A stretch of DNA of 7,389 nucleotides from Propionibacteriaceae bacterium (GTDB lineage Bacteria > Actinomycetota > Actinomycetes > Propionibacteriales > Propionibacteriaceae). Below are positions 6,268 through 7,389 of this stretch, in pieces. Below the pieces are notes generated by a model that was given only the letters and a program-made list of their open reading frames with translations, did not search any database and was not told the origin of the DNA. The stretch lies in NCBI GenBank assembly GCA_031287505.1, contig JAITSW010000084.1, positions 1 to 7,389 of the forward strand. The letters are read 5' to 3'. The position numbers and the translations under genes were made by a program. Each line of letters starts with the position of its first letter. Position 1 is the stretch's first letter.

Positions 6268-7017
6268 TTATGCCCAAATGGACAGGGCTTGGCCAATTGG
6301 GTCGCGAACGATGCAGCTGGCCAGCGAATCCGCCGGCGTCGGGTCTCTATTGATCAGAACGATGTCTTCACCGTTGAAGAAATCCACCAAACCTGCCGCC
6401 GGGTAGACGACTAATGACGTCCCACCGACAATCAGGGTGTCGGCTGCCTCAATCGCCGCTATTGCCCGCTCCATGACAACCTGATTCAAGGACTCTTCAT
6501 AAAGCACCACGTCTGGCTTTATAAGCCCGCCGCATACGTCGCAATATGGGATCGGATCAGCCTGGACGATCTTCGCAACCCCGTAAAAGGCATGACATGT
6601 CCCGCAATAATTGCGCCGGACACTGCCGTGGAGCTCATAAACCACCTGAGAACCGGCATCTTGATGCAGGCCGTCGATGTTTTGGGTAACGACGGCGCTA
6701 AGCCGCCCCAAAGCCTCAAGATTGGCCAACGCGAGGTGCGCCGGATTCGGCTTAGCCTGCGGGTGAATCAGGTTCTTTGCGTAGTAGCTGTAAAACTCGG
6801 CCGGGTGTTTGACGAAGAAGCTATGCGAAATGATCGTCTCCGGCGGGTAAGTTGTACCCAGTTCCGCATTGTAAAGACCGTCGGCAGAGCGAAAATCTGG
6901 AATGCCGCTCTCGGTGGAAACTCCCGCTCCCCCAAAGAAGACGATGCGCCTGCTTGAATCAATAATCTCAGCCAATGACTTGCCCATGCTTGAACCATAT
7001 GCCAGGTTTGGTGCCAT
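6268..7017 (-). CDS. NAD-dependent protein deacylase (sirtuin, Sir2/CobB family)
   Basis: A cytosolic sirtuin that removes acyl groups from lysine using NAD. The 249-residue frame has the Rossmann GAGVSTESGIPDFRS (30-44), TQNIDGLH (111-118) with the NAD-site Asn/Asp, catalytic His130 in ELHGS, a zinc site of two CxxC pairs (Cys138/141 and Cys159/162), GGTSLVVYPA (198-207) and INRDPTPAD (222-230). It is complete. The Tyr-x-x-Arg pair that marks desuccinylase-type CobB/SIRT5 is not seen; the region reads FYSYYAKN (75-82), so deacetylation is more likely. Overall wording is close to Firmicutes-type sirtuins as I remember them. The start is uncertain. Neither the ATG at 7017 nor one at 6987 (239 residues) has a Shine-Dalgarno site, and a -10-like CAAAAT ends 7 nt before 7017, so a leaderless mRNA is possible. 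It is divergent from an acetyltransferase gene. Confidence 0.95.
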   Translation of the reverse strand: MAPNLAYGSSMGKSLAEIIDSSRRIVFFGGAGVSTESGIPDFRSADGLYNAELGTTYPPETIISHSFFVKHPAEFYSYYAKNLIHPQAKPNPAHLALANLEALGRLSAVVTQNIDGLHQDAGSQVVYELHGSVRRNYCGTCHAFYGVAKIVQADPIPYCDVCGGLIKPDVVLYEESLNQVVMERAIAAIEAADTLIVGGTSLVVYPAAGLVDFFNGEDIVLINRDPTPADSLASCIVRDPIGQALSIWA

Positions 7018-7095
7018 TTGGGTGATTTTGAGTCATGACATTTGCTGCCTGACAACTGATTTAGGCTAAGAATGCCTACCCGAGAAGGGACAAAA
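7018..7095. promoter_or_regulatory. Divergent intergenic region between sirtuin and acetyltransferase genes
   Basis: This 78-bp gap must hold the promoters of both genes. On the minus strand, TTGTCA (7050-7055) and CAAAAT (7025-7030) form a weak promoter pair with a long 19-bp spacing; the start point would fall at or next to the sirtuin ATG. On the plus strand only a loose TAGGCT/TAAGAAT -10-like stretch (7062-7073) is visible. An 8-bp palindrome GTCATGAC (7032-7039) lies between the minus-strand elements and could be an operator; this is speculative. AAGGGA (7085-7090) is the ribosome site of the plus-strand gene. Confidence 0.4.
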
Positions 7096-7389
7096 ATGAG
7101 CGTAGACGTTCGAAAGACGGCCAACAAGCTGGCGGGCGAAGCCGGTATCGCCATTCGCGATATGCATAATGCGGAAGATGCTAGGCGGTGGGTGCGATTT
7201 GCCGACACCATCTGGCAGGGAAACAGCCACATCGACACCCCGATGGTCGTGGCATTAGCCCACGCTGGGAATTACGTCACCGGAGCCTTCATCGAGGACG
7301 AATTAGTCGGCATCCTGCTTGGGTTTTGGCACGAGCCAGCATCGAAGTCCCTACATTCGCATATCGCGGCTGTGCGCGCCGATTTGACG
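7096..7389 (+). CDS. GNAT-family acetyltransferase, N-terminal part (cut by window end)
   Basis: The first 98 codons of a plus-strand gene with no stop before the window ends. The ATG at 7096 has AAGGGA 5 nt upstream. After an N-terminal stretch containing ARRWVRFADTIW (29-40), the sequence YVTGAFIEDELVGILLGFWH (60-79) gives the paired strands of a GNAT fold. LHSHIAAVRADL (86-97) then leads toward the acetyl-CoA-binding loop, which lies beyond the edge. The combination of 'GAF..delVG...GF' with 'LHSHI..V' resembles the predicted acetyltransferase group COG3375, from memory. The acceptor substrate is unknown. It is divergently oriented to the sirtuin gene, which could mean shared control. Confidence 0.75.
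   Translation, partial: MSVDVRKTANKLAGEAGIAIRDMHNAEDARRWVRFADTIWQGNSHIDTPMVVALAHAGNYVTGAFIEDELVGILLGFWHEPASKSLHSHIAAVRADLT

Overview
The window looks like chromosomal DNA of a Gram-positive actinobacterium of moderate GC content (my estimate is in the mid-50s percent). The basis is the thrS - HIT hydrolase - CDP-alcohol phosphatidyltransferase order known from actinobacteria, Shine-Dalgarno plus GTG starts, and an actinobacterial-style 'alternate signal peptide' export locus. A member of the Actinomycetaceae would fit, but that is inference; no rRNA or tRNA is present to settle it. I see no mobile element, CRISPR array, tRNA or rRNA.

Layout. Almost everything is on the minus strand, so it is read from right to left. 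At the far right (7096-7389) the only plus-strand gene begins, the N-terminal part of a GNAT-type acetyltransferase cut by the window edge. Divergent from it are a sirtuin (6268-7017) and a class I glutamine amidotransferase (5503-6186). Next comes a tight housekeeping cluster: threonyl-tRNA synthetase (3471-5453), a HIT-family dinucleotide hydrolase or phosphorylase (2917-3453) and a PgsA-like membrane phosphatidyltransferase (2292-2915). The gaps are 49, 17 and 1 nt, so amidotransferase-thrS-HIT-pgsA may be one transcript.

After a 171-bp structured leader with a plausible promoter, a second unit runs to the left edge: a SipW-type (ER-type Ser/His) signal peptidase (1608-2120), a secreted protein ending in an InlB-B/Flg_new-like module (827-1600), a 44-residue ORF (693-827) whose start codon overlaps the preceding stop, and a secreted Thr/Gly-rich beta protein (26-628). 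All three small products share a basic start, a glycine/alanine-rich hydrophobic stretch and a Gly-Trp...Asp junction, which is what substrates of this signal peptidase look like. The unit is therefore best read as a self-contained export cassette: a dedicated peptidase and the proteins it processes, comparable in logic to the Bacillus tapA-sipW-tasA matrix-fibre operon but with different substrates.

The most unusual parts are the export cassette, especially the 44-residue ORF that is little more than a signal peptide, and a PgsA that resembles the Rv1822 type while sitting where mycobacteria carry the phosphatidylinositol phosphate synthase.
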